Shown: positions 29,086 to 37,227 of the stretch, in pieces | Position numbering within the stretch: the stretch's first letter is position 1 | Layout of the letters: each line of letters opens with the position of its first letter | Translations under genes and position numbers: made by a program | Assembly: GCA_964552955.1 (NCBI GenBank) | Contig: CAZKIU010000011.1 | Span: 24,991-88,990, forward strand | Origin: UBA1413 sp964552955 | GTDB taxonomy: Bacteria; Bacteroidota; Bacteroidia; Bacteroidales; Prolixibacteraceae | DNA: 64,000 nt | Reading direction: 5' to 3' | The notes under the pieces: generated by a model | Database searches by the model: none | What the model was told of the DNA's origin: nothing | Seen by the model: the letters and a program-made list of their open reading frames with translations, nothing else

Positions 29086-29706
29086 CTAGAGAGGGAAAGT
29101 GATTCCGATTTTGACGCCGTTATCCCAGAGCTGCTGATGGTAATCATCGCCGGAGAAGGGCACCAGGGAGTGGAAACGGAGATAGGGGTTGACGAACAGG
29201 GAGATCCCTGACTTGAAATCATATTTTGCCCCCACCCCCAGAGAAGTTCCGATACCGGTTTGGCTGTCGATGGGGGAGTCGAGACCGGCATCGGCATCGA
29301 AGAGAATGCCGCCGCTGGCAAACAGATATTTCAGGAAGGTGGCCTTCACGGAAAGGGGCACCGTGATCAGTGCCGCTTTTTCGACCCTGGAATTCACCTC
29401 TGCCTGAGGCGGAAGGTTGGGTACCACCTCAATCTTATGCCGCGAATATTCCAATCCGGTTTCCCATTCAAGCCATTTGTTGATACTCTGGCTGTAGGTC
29501 ACTCCCGCCGCCCAAAATCCCTTGCCTTGATATCCCGGAGCCCCTATCAGGTCAGAAGAGGTGAACACCTCATTCTCCCCTATGCCGGTCAGGAATAACC
29601 CCCATTTTTTTACCTTCCCTTTTTCCCCATTATCCCGGGCACTCACCCCTGAAGCAACGGTCATAAATAGAGCCAGGCCGCAAAGAAGCCTTAATTTATA
29701 CGACAT
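29086..29706 (-). CDS. Outer membrane beta-barrel protein (porin-family like)
   Basis: A 206-residue protein from ATG 29706 (the open frame begins with a TTG 9 bp earlier). Residues 1-24 are a signal peptide ending VSGVSA. The mature part is a run of amphipathic strands with turn motifs such as GLEYSRHKIEV, FLKYLFASGGILFDADAGL and GVGAKYDFKSGISLFVNPYL, ending GVKIGITFPL, which is the pattern of the small OMP_b-brl barrels (8-10 strands) common in Bacteroidota. Function unknown. It is the last gene of a three-gene operon, 45 bp after the LVIVD lipoprotein gene. Confidence 0.65.
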   Translation of the reverse strand: MSYKLRLLCGLALFMTVASGVSARDNGEKGKVKKWGLFLTGIGENEVFTSSDLIGAPGYQGKGFWAAGVTYSQSINKWLEWETGLEYSRHKIEVVPNLPPQAEVNSRVEKAALITVPLSVKATFLKYLFASGGILFDADAGLDSPIDSQTGIGTSLGVGAKYDFKSGISLFVNPYLRFHSLVPFSGDDYHQQLWDNGVKIGITFPL

Positions 29707-29751
29707 AATATTCAATGTGTAAAATTAATAACTCGGGAAGATAAGGTTTTT

Positions 29752-31059
29752 TTATTTTTTCTGGACCGGGATATGGCTGAGTTGTTTGATATCCTGCAGG
29801 TTGGTGTAGCTGTAGAGGTAAAAGCCGTCATCGCCGATCATAAAGAGGTAGTTGTTGAGGGGGATGACGTCGTAGGTTTTAATGCCGGGGAAGTTGGCGA
29901 TCCGGTGCGAATCGATGACCATTTTGTCTGCGATGTCATATATTTTAAGTCCGGCATCGCCGTCGCAGAGGAAAAGGATATCTCCATCGATGCCCAGTCC
30001 GTAGGGGTTGTGCATGGGATAGGACATCACCAGGCTGTTATTTTTGTAGTCGGCCGAGAGTTTAATCACGTCGAGTCTGTTGATGCTGGCGTTGCGGTTG
30101 CCGCAGCTGGCCCCGCTGCGCAGGGTCACATAGGCATACCCGTCGGCGATGACTACGGGGTCGCAACTGGTGGCATGGTTAAAGCTGGCGACATATTGAG
30201 GAACGGTAGGCACTTTCAGGTCAAAGATGAGCATGCCGGTCGTGGTTCCGAAGAACATATGGTCGCCGTAGACGAACATGGTTTCCACCTGCCAGCCCAC
30301 ATTTTGTTTACCGATGGAGGAGGGGGTTGCCGGGGTTTTGACGTCGAACATGTAAAGGGTGCTGTTATCGACGGTATAGAGATAGTCACCATAAAGGCCG
30401 AAGCGGGCCATGGAGCCGCCCACGCCAAAGGAGGTGCCGGTCGACCCGCCCACACCGGAGGAGCCGTTAAGACCTGCATAGTAAGCACCGTCCATCTTCT
30501 CGGCATAATTATACCATATCGGATAGACGGGATAGTATTCGTATTCCATCTCCTGCCGTATTTTTTTGATTTCCCAGCCGGTGACCACCCCCTTTTCCTT
30601 GTCCACTTCTGCCAGCCGGTAGTCGTTATCAGCCGGGGGCACCGAGTAGGGGAATACCTCTTCGATCCGTTTGACCTGCCTGATGTTGTTGAGGTCGGAA
30701 ACGTCAAGGGCCACCAGGTCTACATAACTGTCGGCATAAAGGATATTCTCCTTCACCGCAATGTCGACACATCCGGGGACCTCCACGAAGGCTTTTTTCT
30801 GCGGAGAGGCGGGGTTGGCAACGTCAATGACATGGAATCCCTTCAGTTCTTCCACGACAAAAATAGTGTTATCCTTGAAGTAGATCTTCCCGGGATTTTC
30901 GAGCTCGCGGGGGGCCGAAGGCTTCACGGCATTGCGCAACTCTTCATAGCTCATATAAAGGGGCGAGTTGGCGGTGAATACCTCGGTATATTGGTCCCTG
31001 CAGGAGGCCAGGGCGACCACTGCCAGGATCAGGGTGAACAGTCGGATATTTGTCTTCAT
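29752..31059 (-). CDS. LVIVD-repeat lipoprotein (beta-propeller like)
   Basis: A 435-residue predicted lipoprotein from ATG 31059; the lipobox VVALASC puts the modified cysteine at residue 20. The mature chain contains repeated strands of the LVIVD kind (LKGFHVIDVANPASPQKKAFVEVPG, VDLVALDVSDLNNIRQVKRI, STLYMFDVKTPATPSSIGKQ, GMLIFDLKVPTVPQYVASF), each ending with a P-x-x-P-like turn, as in the LVIVD family of surface propellers. A Gly/Ser-rich stretch GLNGSSGVGGSTGTSFGVGG interrupts it near residue 205. Likely an outer-membrane surface protein; no enzymatic motif is seen. It lies between two barrel-like genes on the same strand. Confidence 0.7.
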   Translation of the reverse strand: MKTNIRLFTLILAVVALASCRDQYTEVFTANSPLYMSYEELRNAVKPSAPRELENPGKIYFKDNTIFVVEELKGFHVIDVANPASPQKKAFVEVPGCVDIAVKENILYADSYVDLVALDVSDLNNIRQVKRIEEVFPYSVPPADNDYRLAEVDKEKGVVTGWEIKKIRQEMEYEYYPVYPIWYNYAEKMDGAYYAGLNGSSGVGGSTGTSFGVGGSMARFGLYGDYLYTVDNSTLYMFDVKTPATPSSIGKQNVGWQVETMFVYGDHMFFGTTTGMLIFDLKVPTVPQYVASFNHATSCDPVVIADGYAYVTLRSGASCGNRNASINRLDVIKLSADYKNNSLVMSYPMHNPYGLGIDGDILFLCDGDAGLKIYDIADKMVIDSHRIANFPGIKTYDVIPLNNYLFMIGDDGFYLYSYTNLQDIKQLSHIPVQKK

Positions 31060-31101
31060 CGGATTAAATGTTAAATGGTTATGGGTCCTCATTCAATACG
31101 C

Positions 31102-31947
31102 TTAGTTTAAGATAAAGCCCAGTTTAATGGTGAGCCGGTTGTAGTCTACATCGATCCGGTAGTCATCTTCGGTTTTGTAGTGGAGCCGGTGGAAGCGGTA
31201 GCCAAAGGAGAGGCTGGTGCCGAAGCCAGTGGCGGAGTTTTTCATGATTCCGAAGGAGGGGTTGAAGAGGAAACCTCCCTGAGCATCCATTTTCGTATTA
31301 TAGGTCGGGCGGTAACCCGGCCAGATAGTGTTGGAATAGATATAGTCAGGAACCACCCTTTGGTAAAGGGTCCGGGAGTCCTCGATGGCCACCTGGTAGC
31401 CTCCCTGGACCATGGCAAAAGGGGAGAGGCGTGCACTGCGGAGGCGATACATCAGGTTAACCGTCAGGGGCATGTAGGTCTCGTTCAGGAATTCGGCTCC
31501 CAGGCCCACCCCCGCGGAGAGATTGCCGCGAATGATCCTGTTCAGGGAGGTCCCGAAGACCAGGGGAGCTTCCCGGCTGTTCTCTTTGCTCCCGGCCAGC
31601 ACGCCAATCTCGGTATGGTTGAACCAGCGAGAGGGAGGAATCACAGAGGCCAGGTTTTTCTCAGTTTCTGTGGCATCAGTAAAGACATACGGCGGCCTCT
31701 TGGTCGTGATTTTCTCAATTTCTGCGGCATCAAAAATCCGGACACTGTGGTCGGAGGTCACCCTGATTTTCTCCATGGAGGAGGAATAGACGTATCGGCC
31801 TTTGAGGACACTTCCATCCTTGAGATGGATGTAGCCGCGCTGGCTGCGAACCGGAGTGGTGTTGACTTCGTACTGGGCTGAGACTTCGGCACAAGGAAGA
31901 AGAAGCAGGGCAAAGAACCCCAGTAGAGTCCAAACAATTCTCTTCAT
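31102..31947 (-). CDS. Hypothetical exported protein with N-terminal SH3-like strand and barrel-like C-terminus
   Basis: I start at ATG 31947 (281 aa), where MKRIVWTLLGFFALLLLP and AEVSAQ form a signal peptide with cleavage near residue 24. Residues about 34-75 (GYIHLKDGSVLKGRYVY to AAEIEKITTK) resemble the short LKDGSxxxG beta module that Bacteroidota proteins use at their N-termini. From about 95 on, alternating strands (LSAGVGLGAEFLNETYMPL, LTVNLMYRL, YRFHRLHYKT, RLTIKLGFILN) suggest an outer-membrane barrel. It is the first gene of the operon with the LVIVD lipoprotein. The 244 bp upstream carry no recognised motif. Function unknown. Confidence 0.6.
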   Translation of the reverse strand: MKRIVWTLLGFFALLLLPCAEVSAQYEVNTTPVRSQRGYIHLKDGSVLKGRYVYSSSMEKIRVTSDHSVRIFDAAEIEKITTKRPPYVFTDATETEKNLASVIPPSRWFNHTEIGVLAGSKENSREAPLVFGTSLNRIIRGNLSAGVGLGAEFLNETYMPLTVNLMYRLRSARLSPFAMVQGGYQVAIEDSRTLYQRVVPDYIYSNTIWPGYRPTYNTKMDAQGGFLFNPSFGIMKNSATGFGTSLSFGYRFHRLHYKTEDDYRIDVDYNRLTIKLGFILN

Positions 31948-32191
31948 GATTATTGGTTTTTCATATTGATGGAAACAGTGCCCCAAAGGTTGCGTGGGGA
32001 GTAAACTTTTTTTATCATAAGGCGTAGCTCCTGAGGGGTGATCTTGCAAAGGCCGCTTTATTCCATGAGCCGTTGTATCCCATGGCACTGACAGGATAAC
32101 AGTGAAGAATGGTGGCTGCCGTTCATGAGGGGGTCGTACTGACAGATTACTACAAACGTGGGTGGGTTTTTCAGGCCATGAAGAAGGGGGA

Positions 32192-33895
32192 TCAGAAATT
32201 CCAGGTTACGCCGGTGTAAAGGGCGGTTTTCCAGGGGCGGAAGTCGACCGCTCCACCGTGGTTCATGGAATGAAGGAAATAGCTGGCCCTGGGTTCCACC
32301 GACAGGGAGAGGTGGTTCCCCAGGGGGCAGATGATGCCGATTCCCATGATCCCGGAGAGGTTGACCGGGGAGATGTCGGCCGTTTTACCCACGTTCTCCC
32401 TTTCCGGACCGTTGTCGGCCCAGACACTGTTTCCCACGACCAGGTTGGTGCTGAGGCCGCTGATGAGTTCCAGGGCCACTGTTTTGTCGATGATGCGGTA
32501 GCGTGCGGTGAGGGGGATTTCCATGAAGTCGAAGACCTGGTAAAAGGTGCCGGGTGACATGATGGCCGTGGTGACGCCGGCAAAGGATTCGGGAAGGGCG
32601 ATGAAGCCGGCATTGCTGGGTGTTTTGGAGAAGTTGATGACGCCAGCGGTGCTATTCATGGCCATTTCCCCCCGGTCAAGGGTGACTGTGGTGTTGAAGT
32701 ATTTCTGGCTGCTTCCGGCCAGGTTGGCATAGTCATATTTAACATCAGAGGCCAGGAGGTTGCTTAAGTTTTCGGAGGCGTCGCCACTGCGGGAGTAATA
32801 GACTCCGCTTTCAATTTTCCACCGGGAAGAGGCTTTATAGCTCACCGCGATGCCTGCGCCGATGTTGGCCTGGGCATGGCTGGCCGACCGGGTCATGTTA
32901 CGGGCATACTCCTGGGAGTGATTCACCGAATAGGAGGCATAAGCCGGGGTCAGCATCATTCCCAGGGTCCAATCCCTTTCGTCGCCATGGCTTGTGTTTT
33001 GGTGGCCGGTGCGTCTTTCATCACCGGCGGCAGCCTGGGCCAGCCATTCGGGCGAAACAGCGGGTTGCAGGGTGACCTGCTTCGGGTGGCTCCTGAGGCG
33101 GAGCGCCGCCGCCCCTGACGCCGCATCGTTCTGCACCCGGCCATCAAGTCTATTCAGAAGGGCCAGGACAGGACGGGGTAGAGGGCCGGCAGGTAAGGGA
33201 GGCTCTTCCGCAGAGGCAAGGAGGGCTCTTTTTTCTCCGGAAAGGGAGGACCCTCCGGTGGCAACACCAGGCTTCCGGGCCCCAGCCCGGCCATTCTTCA
33301 GGTCGTCGGAAGAGGGTATCGTTACTTTCCCGGGATGGGCAGCGTTGCTGCCGGCAGGGGACACAGCCGCGTTGACAGAGGCCTGACCCTCGGTCCCGCG
33401 GCGGTTTTCCACTGCCTCGGCAGAGAGGTTCTCTGACGCTGGTAGAACGACGGCCGGAGCCGCATTACCTTTCGCTTTAGCATTTTTCGCCACAGCATCC
33501 TTCGCCGCATTAATATGCGTTGCTGTACCATTCGCCATGGCATCCTTCGCTGCAACGTCCTTCGCCGCAGTACCTTTTGCTGCAATATCTGCTGTAACAT
33601 CCGTGGCGATGGCCCCGGAGGGTTCGCCGGGTGTCGTGCCCGGGGAGGGGGTCAGGGCTGTTTCAGCGAAATCATGAGGTTGGCGCGGATCCTGAAGGAC
33701 GAGGAGACCGGTGACCAGGGCTACCAGTAATATGGCAGCGACGGCTGCCCACCGGTACCAGTGAGGCCTCGCCGGCTTCCCGGTCACGGCCAGTTCCGGG
33801 GCTATCCGCTCCCACACCCCAAGTGGCGGATCAGGAGCATAATGTTCCAGCCTGTTGCGGAACTGTTCATCCCATGCCTTGTCGTTCCTGTTCAT
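32192..33895 (-). CDS. Membrane-anchored partner of the ECF sigma factor with barrel-like C-terminus
   Basis: A 567-residue protein overlapping the sigma factor gene by 4 bp. Residues 1-45 resemble the cytoplasmic start of Bacteroidota anti-sigma-like proteins (WDEQFRNRLEHYAPDPPLGVWERI). A single transmembrane helix follows (AAVAAILLVALVTGLLVL, about 49-66). Residues about 75-150 are alanine/lysine-rich low-complexity repeats (AAKD and NAKAKG variants), then a disordered linker, and from about 300 to the end strands typical of an outer-membrane barrel (GAGIAVSYKASSRWKIESGVYYS ending TALYTGVTWNF). A barrel and an inner-membrane helix in one chain is odd; it may span the envelope or the strands may be a periplasmic domain. 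Probably controls the sigma factor. Confidence 0.6.
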   Translation of the reverse strand: MNRNDKAWDEQFRNRLEHYAPDPPLGVWERIAPELAVTGKPARPHWYRWAAVAAILLVALVTGLLVLQDPRQPHDFAETALTPSPGTTPGEPSGAIATDVTADIAAKGTAAKDVAAKDAMANGTATHINAAKDAVAKNAKAKGNAAPAVVLPASENLSAEAVENRRGTEGQASVNAAVSPAGSNAAHPGKVTIPSSDDLKNGRAGARKPGVATGGSSLSGEKRALLASAEEPPLPAGPLPRPVLALLNRLDGRVQNDAASGAAALRLRSHPKQVTLQPAVSPEWLAQAAAGDERRTGHQNTSHGDERDWTLGMMLTPAYASYSVNHSQEYARNMTRSASHAQANIGAGIAVSYKASSRWKIESGVYYSRSGDASENLSNLLASDVKYDYANLAGSSQKYFNTTVTLDRGEMAMNSTAGVINFSKTPSNAGFIALPESFAGVTTAIMSPGTFYQVFDFMEIPLTARYRIIDKTVALELISGLSTNLVVGNSVWADNGPERENVGKTADISPVNLSGIMGIGIICPLGNHLSLSVEPRASYFLHSMNHGGAVDFRPWKTALYTGVTWNF

Positions 33896-34452
33896 ATCTC
33901 GTCCCTCCTGTTTGCCAGGAATTCACTGTATTGTTTCTCCAATTTTGCCCTCAGGATATCCCGGGCCCGTGAAAGGTTCGACCGGGAAGCCCCTTCGGTA
34001 ATCCCCAGTTCCTGGCTGATGTCGGTATGCGAATAACCCTCCATGACATACAGGTTGAACACCATCCTGTAGCGTGGCGGCAGCTCCTGGATGACCTTGA
34101 CCAGCTCCTCCATGGGGATGTTTCCCAGGGTGACCTCTTCTCCCACTGCTGAATCCAGCTTCCGTTCCTCGTCGACCAGCACGAGCTGCTGCTTCTGCCG
34201 GTACCTGTTGATACAGATGTTGACCATAATGCGGCGAACCCATCCCTCAAAGGACCCTTCATGACGGAAATCCTTCAGCTTGGTGAAAACCGTCATAAAA
34301 CCGTCGTGCAGGTTGTCTTCGGCCTCCTCCTTATCTTTGGCATACCGGAGACAAACCCCGAACATCTGGGGGGCCAGCCGACGGTATAACCGCTCGGAGG
34401 CCCGGTGATCCCCCGAAATGCAAGCTTCCACTATTTCCCTGAAGTCGTCCAA
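33892..34452 (-). CDS. ECF-type RNA polymerase sigma factor
   Basis: A 186-residue sigma-70 family factor. Region 2 covers about residues 15-85 (RLYRRLAPQMFGVCLRYAKD, EDNLHDGFMTVF, FEGWVRRIMVNICINRYR) and region 4 about 120-175 (LPPRYRMVFNLYVMEGYSH, DISQELGITEGASRSNLSRA). The start appears to be TTG at 34452; no in-frame ATG exists nearby and AGAAGGAAG sits just upstream. A TACTTTTG element at 34475-34482 is the likely promoter. The downstream overlapping gene is a membrane protein, a usual arrangement for an ECF factor and its regulator. Targets unknown. Confidence 0.9.
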   Translation of the reverse strand: MDDFREIVEACISGDHRASERLYRRLAPQMFGVCLRYAKDKEEAEDNLHDGFMTVFTKLKDFRHEGSFEGWVRRIMVNICINRYRQKQQLVLVDEERKLDSAVGEEVTLGNIPMEELVKVIQELPPRYRMVFNLYVMEGYSHTDISQELGITEGASRSNLSRARDILRAKLEKQYSEFLANRRDEI

Positions 34453-34474
34453 AGCTTCCTTCTCATTAATCCTT

Positions 34475-34482
34475 CAAAAGTA
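34475..34482 (-). promoter_or_regulatory. Predicted -7 promoter element for the sigma factor operon
   Basis: The minus strand reads TACTTTTG, matching TAnnTTTG, 22 bp before the TTG start at 34452. It lies in the 181-bp region divergent to the serpin gene. Confidence 0.45.
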
Positions 34483-34633
34483 AAGATAATTACCGGCGGT
34501 TCATCTTTACTGACCACTCCAGGTCAACATACAGGCCGATCTTAACCCATAGATGAAACAGAGGGGCAAAAGGTTGCGTTATAAAAAAAGATTTTTTGCG
34601 CAACACTTTTCCCGGAATCACGTCTAACAAAAA

Positions 34634-35893
34634 ATGAGGGACAAAAAAATGGTAAAGATGACGACATTTCTGATGGTGATCCTGCTGGCGGGCACGGTGA
34701 TGTCCTGCCAGAAGCAGGAGGAGGGGCCCGACGGGCTGAAGGAGCTGCCTGAGAAGTCGGCACAACTGATCAGCGCCGACAATGCTTTCGGGCTGGAGTT
34801 GTTCCGGAAGGTGACAGAAAAGGCCGGGGCCAATGACAATACGATGATCTCGCCACTGAGTATTTCCCTGGCCCTGTCGATGACCTACAACGGGGCAGCC
34901 GGAGAGACGAAGTCTGAAATGGAGCAGGTCCTGAAAATGAGTGGACTGACGACAGAGCAGATCAACGAGGCCCATCGGGCACTGGTCAGGGCTTTAAAGT
35001 CGGCCGACCCTGATGTGATCCTGCAAATCGCGAATGCCATTTATTGCGAGCAAAAATTGGCAGTGAGGGAGGAATTTGTCACGGTCAACAAGAACTATTA
35101 CGATGCTGAGGTCCATAAACTCGATTTCACGGCGCCCGATGCGCTGGAGGTGATCAACGGCTGGGTTAACGATAAAACCAGGGGTAAGATTCCCACTATC
35201 CTGGATCAGATCGATCCCGACCTGCGGATGATCCTCCTGAATGCCGTTTATTTTAATGGAATCTGGAAAAACAAATTTGATCCCAAGGGGACGCATGATC
35301 TGCCTTTCCGGAGGGGGGATGGTTCCAGCCGCGATGTGGAAACCATGAGCCTGGAGACTTCCCTGGAGTATGCTTCCAATGATCTCTTCAGCGCGGTCCA
35401 CCTGCCTTATGGCACCGGCGACTATCAGATGACGGTATTGTTGCCCCACCAGAATAAAACCACAGCCGATCTGATCGGGGTACTGGACCACGAAAAATGG
35501 ACAGGATGGATGAAAACGTTCCAAAAAAAGGATAAGGTGGTGGTGCAAATGCCGCGCTTCAAGTTTGCCTGGGAAATGAAGCTCAACACGATTCTCAATG
35601 CCATGGGCATGGAAAAGGCGTTTGACCCCTATGGGGCCGATTTCTCAGGGATGACAGGGCAGAAAGATCTTTACATCGGCTATGTGATCCACAAGAGTTA
35701 TATCGATGTCAATGAGAATGGCACGGAGGCGGCGGCCGTCACCACCGTGGGCATGTTTACCACCAGCATGCCGGTGGATCCGCCCGAAAAAATCTACTTC
35801 ACCGTGGACCGTCCTTTCCTCTTTGCCATCACGGAAAGAAGTACAGGGGCTATCCTCTTTATCGGGGAGATGAATGCCCCGGCTTACCTCTGA
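34634..35893 (+). CDS. Serpin family lipoprotein
   Basis: A 419-residue serpin. The signal peptide ends in a lipobox (GTVMSC, Cys near residue 26), so it should be lipid-anchored. The serpin fold is recognisable by ANDNTMISPLSISLALSMTYNGA, NAVYFNGIWKNKFDP and DRPFLFAITERSTGAILFIGE. The reactive-centre loop hinge is the inhibitory kind: GTEAAAVTTV starting at Gly363. Counting Gly363 as P15 as in alpha-1-antitrypsin places P1-P1' at Thr377-Ser378 (FTTSMP), so it may inhibit an elastase-like or cysteine protease. Bacterial serpins are sporadic. It is divergent from the sigma factor operon; whether they are linked is unknown. Confidence 0.9.
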   Translation: MRDKKMVKMTTFLMVILLAGTVMSCQKQEEGPDGLKELPEKSAQLISADNAFGLELFRKVTEKAGANDNTMISPLSISLALSMTYNGAAGETKSEMEQVLKMSGLTTEQINEAHRALVRALKSADPDVILQIANAIYCEQKLAVREEFVTVNKNYYDAEVHKLDFTAPDALEVINGWVNDKTRGKIPTILDQIDPDLRMILLNAVYFNGIWKNKFDPKGTHDLPFRRGDGSSRDVETMSLETSLEYASNDLFSAVHLPYGTGDYQMTVLLPHQNKTTADLIGVLDHEKWTGWMKTFQKKDKVVVQMPRFKFAWEMKLNTILNAMGMEKAFDPYGADFSGMTGQKDLYIGYVIHKSYIDVNENGTEAAAVTTVGMFTTSMPVDPPEKIYFTVDRPFLFAITERSTGAILFIGEMNAPAYL

Positions 35894-35932
35894 AGCTCTT
35901 TTTCAGTGGCTCTTCCGGCTCTCCGGCCTTCA

Positions 35933-36185
35933 GTGGCCCTTTGGCTCTCTCCGGTTCAGTGCGGCTCTCTCCGGCTCTCGGCGGTTCNNNNNNNNNNNNN
36001 NNNNNNNNNNNNNNNNNNNNNNNNNNNNNNNNNNNNNNNNNNNNNNNNNNNNNNNNNNNNNNNNNNNNNNNNNNNNNNNNNNNNNNNGTGGCCCTTTGGC
36101 TCTCTCCGGTTCAGTGCGGCTCTCTCCGGCTCTCGGCGGTTCAGTGCGGCCCCCTGGCTCTCGGCGGTTCAGTGCGGCTCTTTGC
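35933..36185. repeat. Intergenic tandem repeat (GGCTCTC / CGGTTCAGTGCGGC family)
   Basis: The DNA between the serpin and lytic transglycosylase genes consists of variants of GGCTCTCTCCGG and CGGTTCAGTGCGGC. It contains a 100-N gap, and 35933-35987 is identical to 36088-36142 (55 bp). The true repeat copy number is uncertain because of the gap. The 336-bp region 35894-36229 holds nothing else that I can recognise. Confidence 0.75.
35988..36087. other. Assembly gap (100 N)
   Basis: Exactly 100 N flanked by identical 55-bp sequences, which points to a scaffold join whose real length may be zero. Confidence 0.95.
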
Positions 36186-36229
36186 AGCCCTTGCCACTGA
36201 CCTTCCCCCATATCCTCGCCGGAAAATAG

Positions 36230-36237
36230 TATCTTTG
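36230..36237 (+). promoter_or_regulatory. Predicted -7 promoter element for the lytic transglycosylase
   Basis: TATCTTTG matches TAnnTTTG and ends 22 bp before the ATG at 36260. Confidence 0.5.
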
Positions 36238-36259
36238 GGGATTCAGAAATTCAAATCCC

Positions 36260-37174
36260 ATGAGGACAAATGTAACAGGAGCCATTGCCATAGCCCTGGG
36301 GGTGACCTTTATCCTGCTCACCACCTGTGGCCACAAGACCGGCGATCAACTGGGAGGAAAGGTGAGTAGCGGCGAGGAGCGGCCCCCCTATTATGCCTCT
36401 CCGGAAATCCCTGATTCCCTCAATTTTATGGGGGAGCGGGTTCCCCTGGAGCGGTTTGAGGTCTTTGAGAATCTCGACCGGGAGATGCTGTCGAACTGTT
36501 ATTTTCATTCGCAGACCCTGCGGCTGATCAAGCTGGCGCCGAGGTTCTTCACGATCATCGATCCGATTCTGAAGGAGGAAGGGGTGCCTGCCGATTTCCG
36601 TTATCTGGCGGTGGCCGAGAGTTCCCTGAACCCCAGAGCCTTGTCGCCGGCAGGGGCCGCCGGGATCTGGCAGTTCCTGAAGGGAACGGCGGGTGACTAC
36701 GGACTGGAGGTCAACACGGAGGTGGATGAGCGGTATCATTTGGAGAAGGCTACACGGGCGGCCTGCAGCTACCTGCGGAACAGTTACCGCAAGTATGGCA
36801 GCTGGGCCCTGGTAGCCGCTGCCTACAATGCTGGCCCTGCATCGGTCGACCGCCAGATGGAGCGGCAGAAAACCAACGGTTACTTTGACCTCCTGTTGTC
36901 CGAAGAGACCGAAAGATATGTCTACCGCATCCTGAGTTTAAAAATCATCATCGAGAACCCTGAAAAGTATGGATTCCGCGTTAGTGATGAGGAGAAATAC
37001 CCCCTGCTGAAAACCCGGAAGACCGAAATCTCCGGTCCTGTGGCAGACCTGGCTGCCTATGCCAATAGCCTGGGCATCACCTATAAAACCCTCAAGTATT
37101 ACAATCCCTGGCTGCGCGAAACCCAGCTGACCAATAAAGCGGGAAAGCGCTATCAAATTGAAATTCCTCAGTAA
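36260..37174 (+). CDS. Membrane-bound lytic transglycosylase (MltD-like)
   Basis: A 304-residue SLT-domain enzyme that cleaves peptidoglycan to 1,6-anhydro products. An N-terminal signal peptide ends near LLTTC (Cys23), a possible lipobox. The catalytic motif is AVAESSLNP with Glu120, followed by SPAGAAGIWQFLKGTA and the AAYNAGPASVDR block, all standard for the GH23 family. A short C-terminal LysM-like tail (LGITYKTLKYYNPWL... YQIEIP) closes the protein; no full LysM array follows as it does in E. coli MltD. The gene is 21 bp before the uvrA promoter. Confidence 0.85.
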   Translation: MRTNVTGAIAIALGVTFILLTTCGHKTGDQLGGKVSSGEERPPYYASPEIPDSLNFMGERVPLERFEVFENLDREMLSNCYFHSQTLRLIKLAPRFFTIIDPILKEEGVPADFRYLAVAESSLNPRALSPAGAAGIWQFLKGTAGDYGLEVNTEVDERYHLEKATRAACSYLRNSYRKYGSWALVAAAYNAGPASVDRQMERQKTNGYFDLLLSEETERYVYRILSLKIIIENPEKYGFRVSDEEKYPLLKTRKTEISGPVADLAAYANSLGITYKTLKYYNPWLRETQLTNKAGKRYQIEIPQ

Positions 37175-37181
37175 CAACTGT

Positions 37182-37189
37182 TATCTTTG
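37182..37189 (+). promoter_or_regulatory. Predicted -7 promoter element for uvrA
   Basis: TATCTTTG followed by C matches TAnnTTTG(C), with TTG at 37158-37160 as a possible upstream element. It excludes the TTG at 37195 as a start. Confidence 0.55.
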
Positions 37190-37227
37190 CCGGGTTGTCC
37201 ACGGGGCATCTCCTGTGGCCGTCAGAA

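Noticed and set aside
29773..31074. A 433-codon plus-strand frame opposite the LVIVD lipoprotein gene.
   Set aside because: The minus-strand reading has a lipobox and LVIVD repeats; the plus frame has none.
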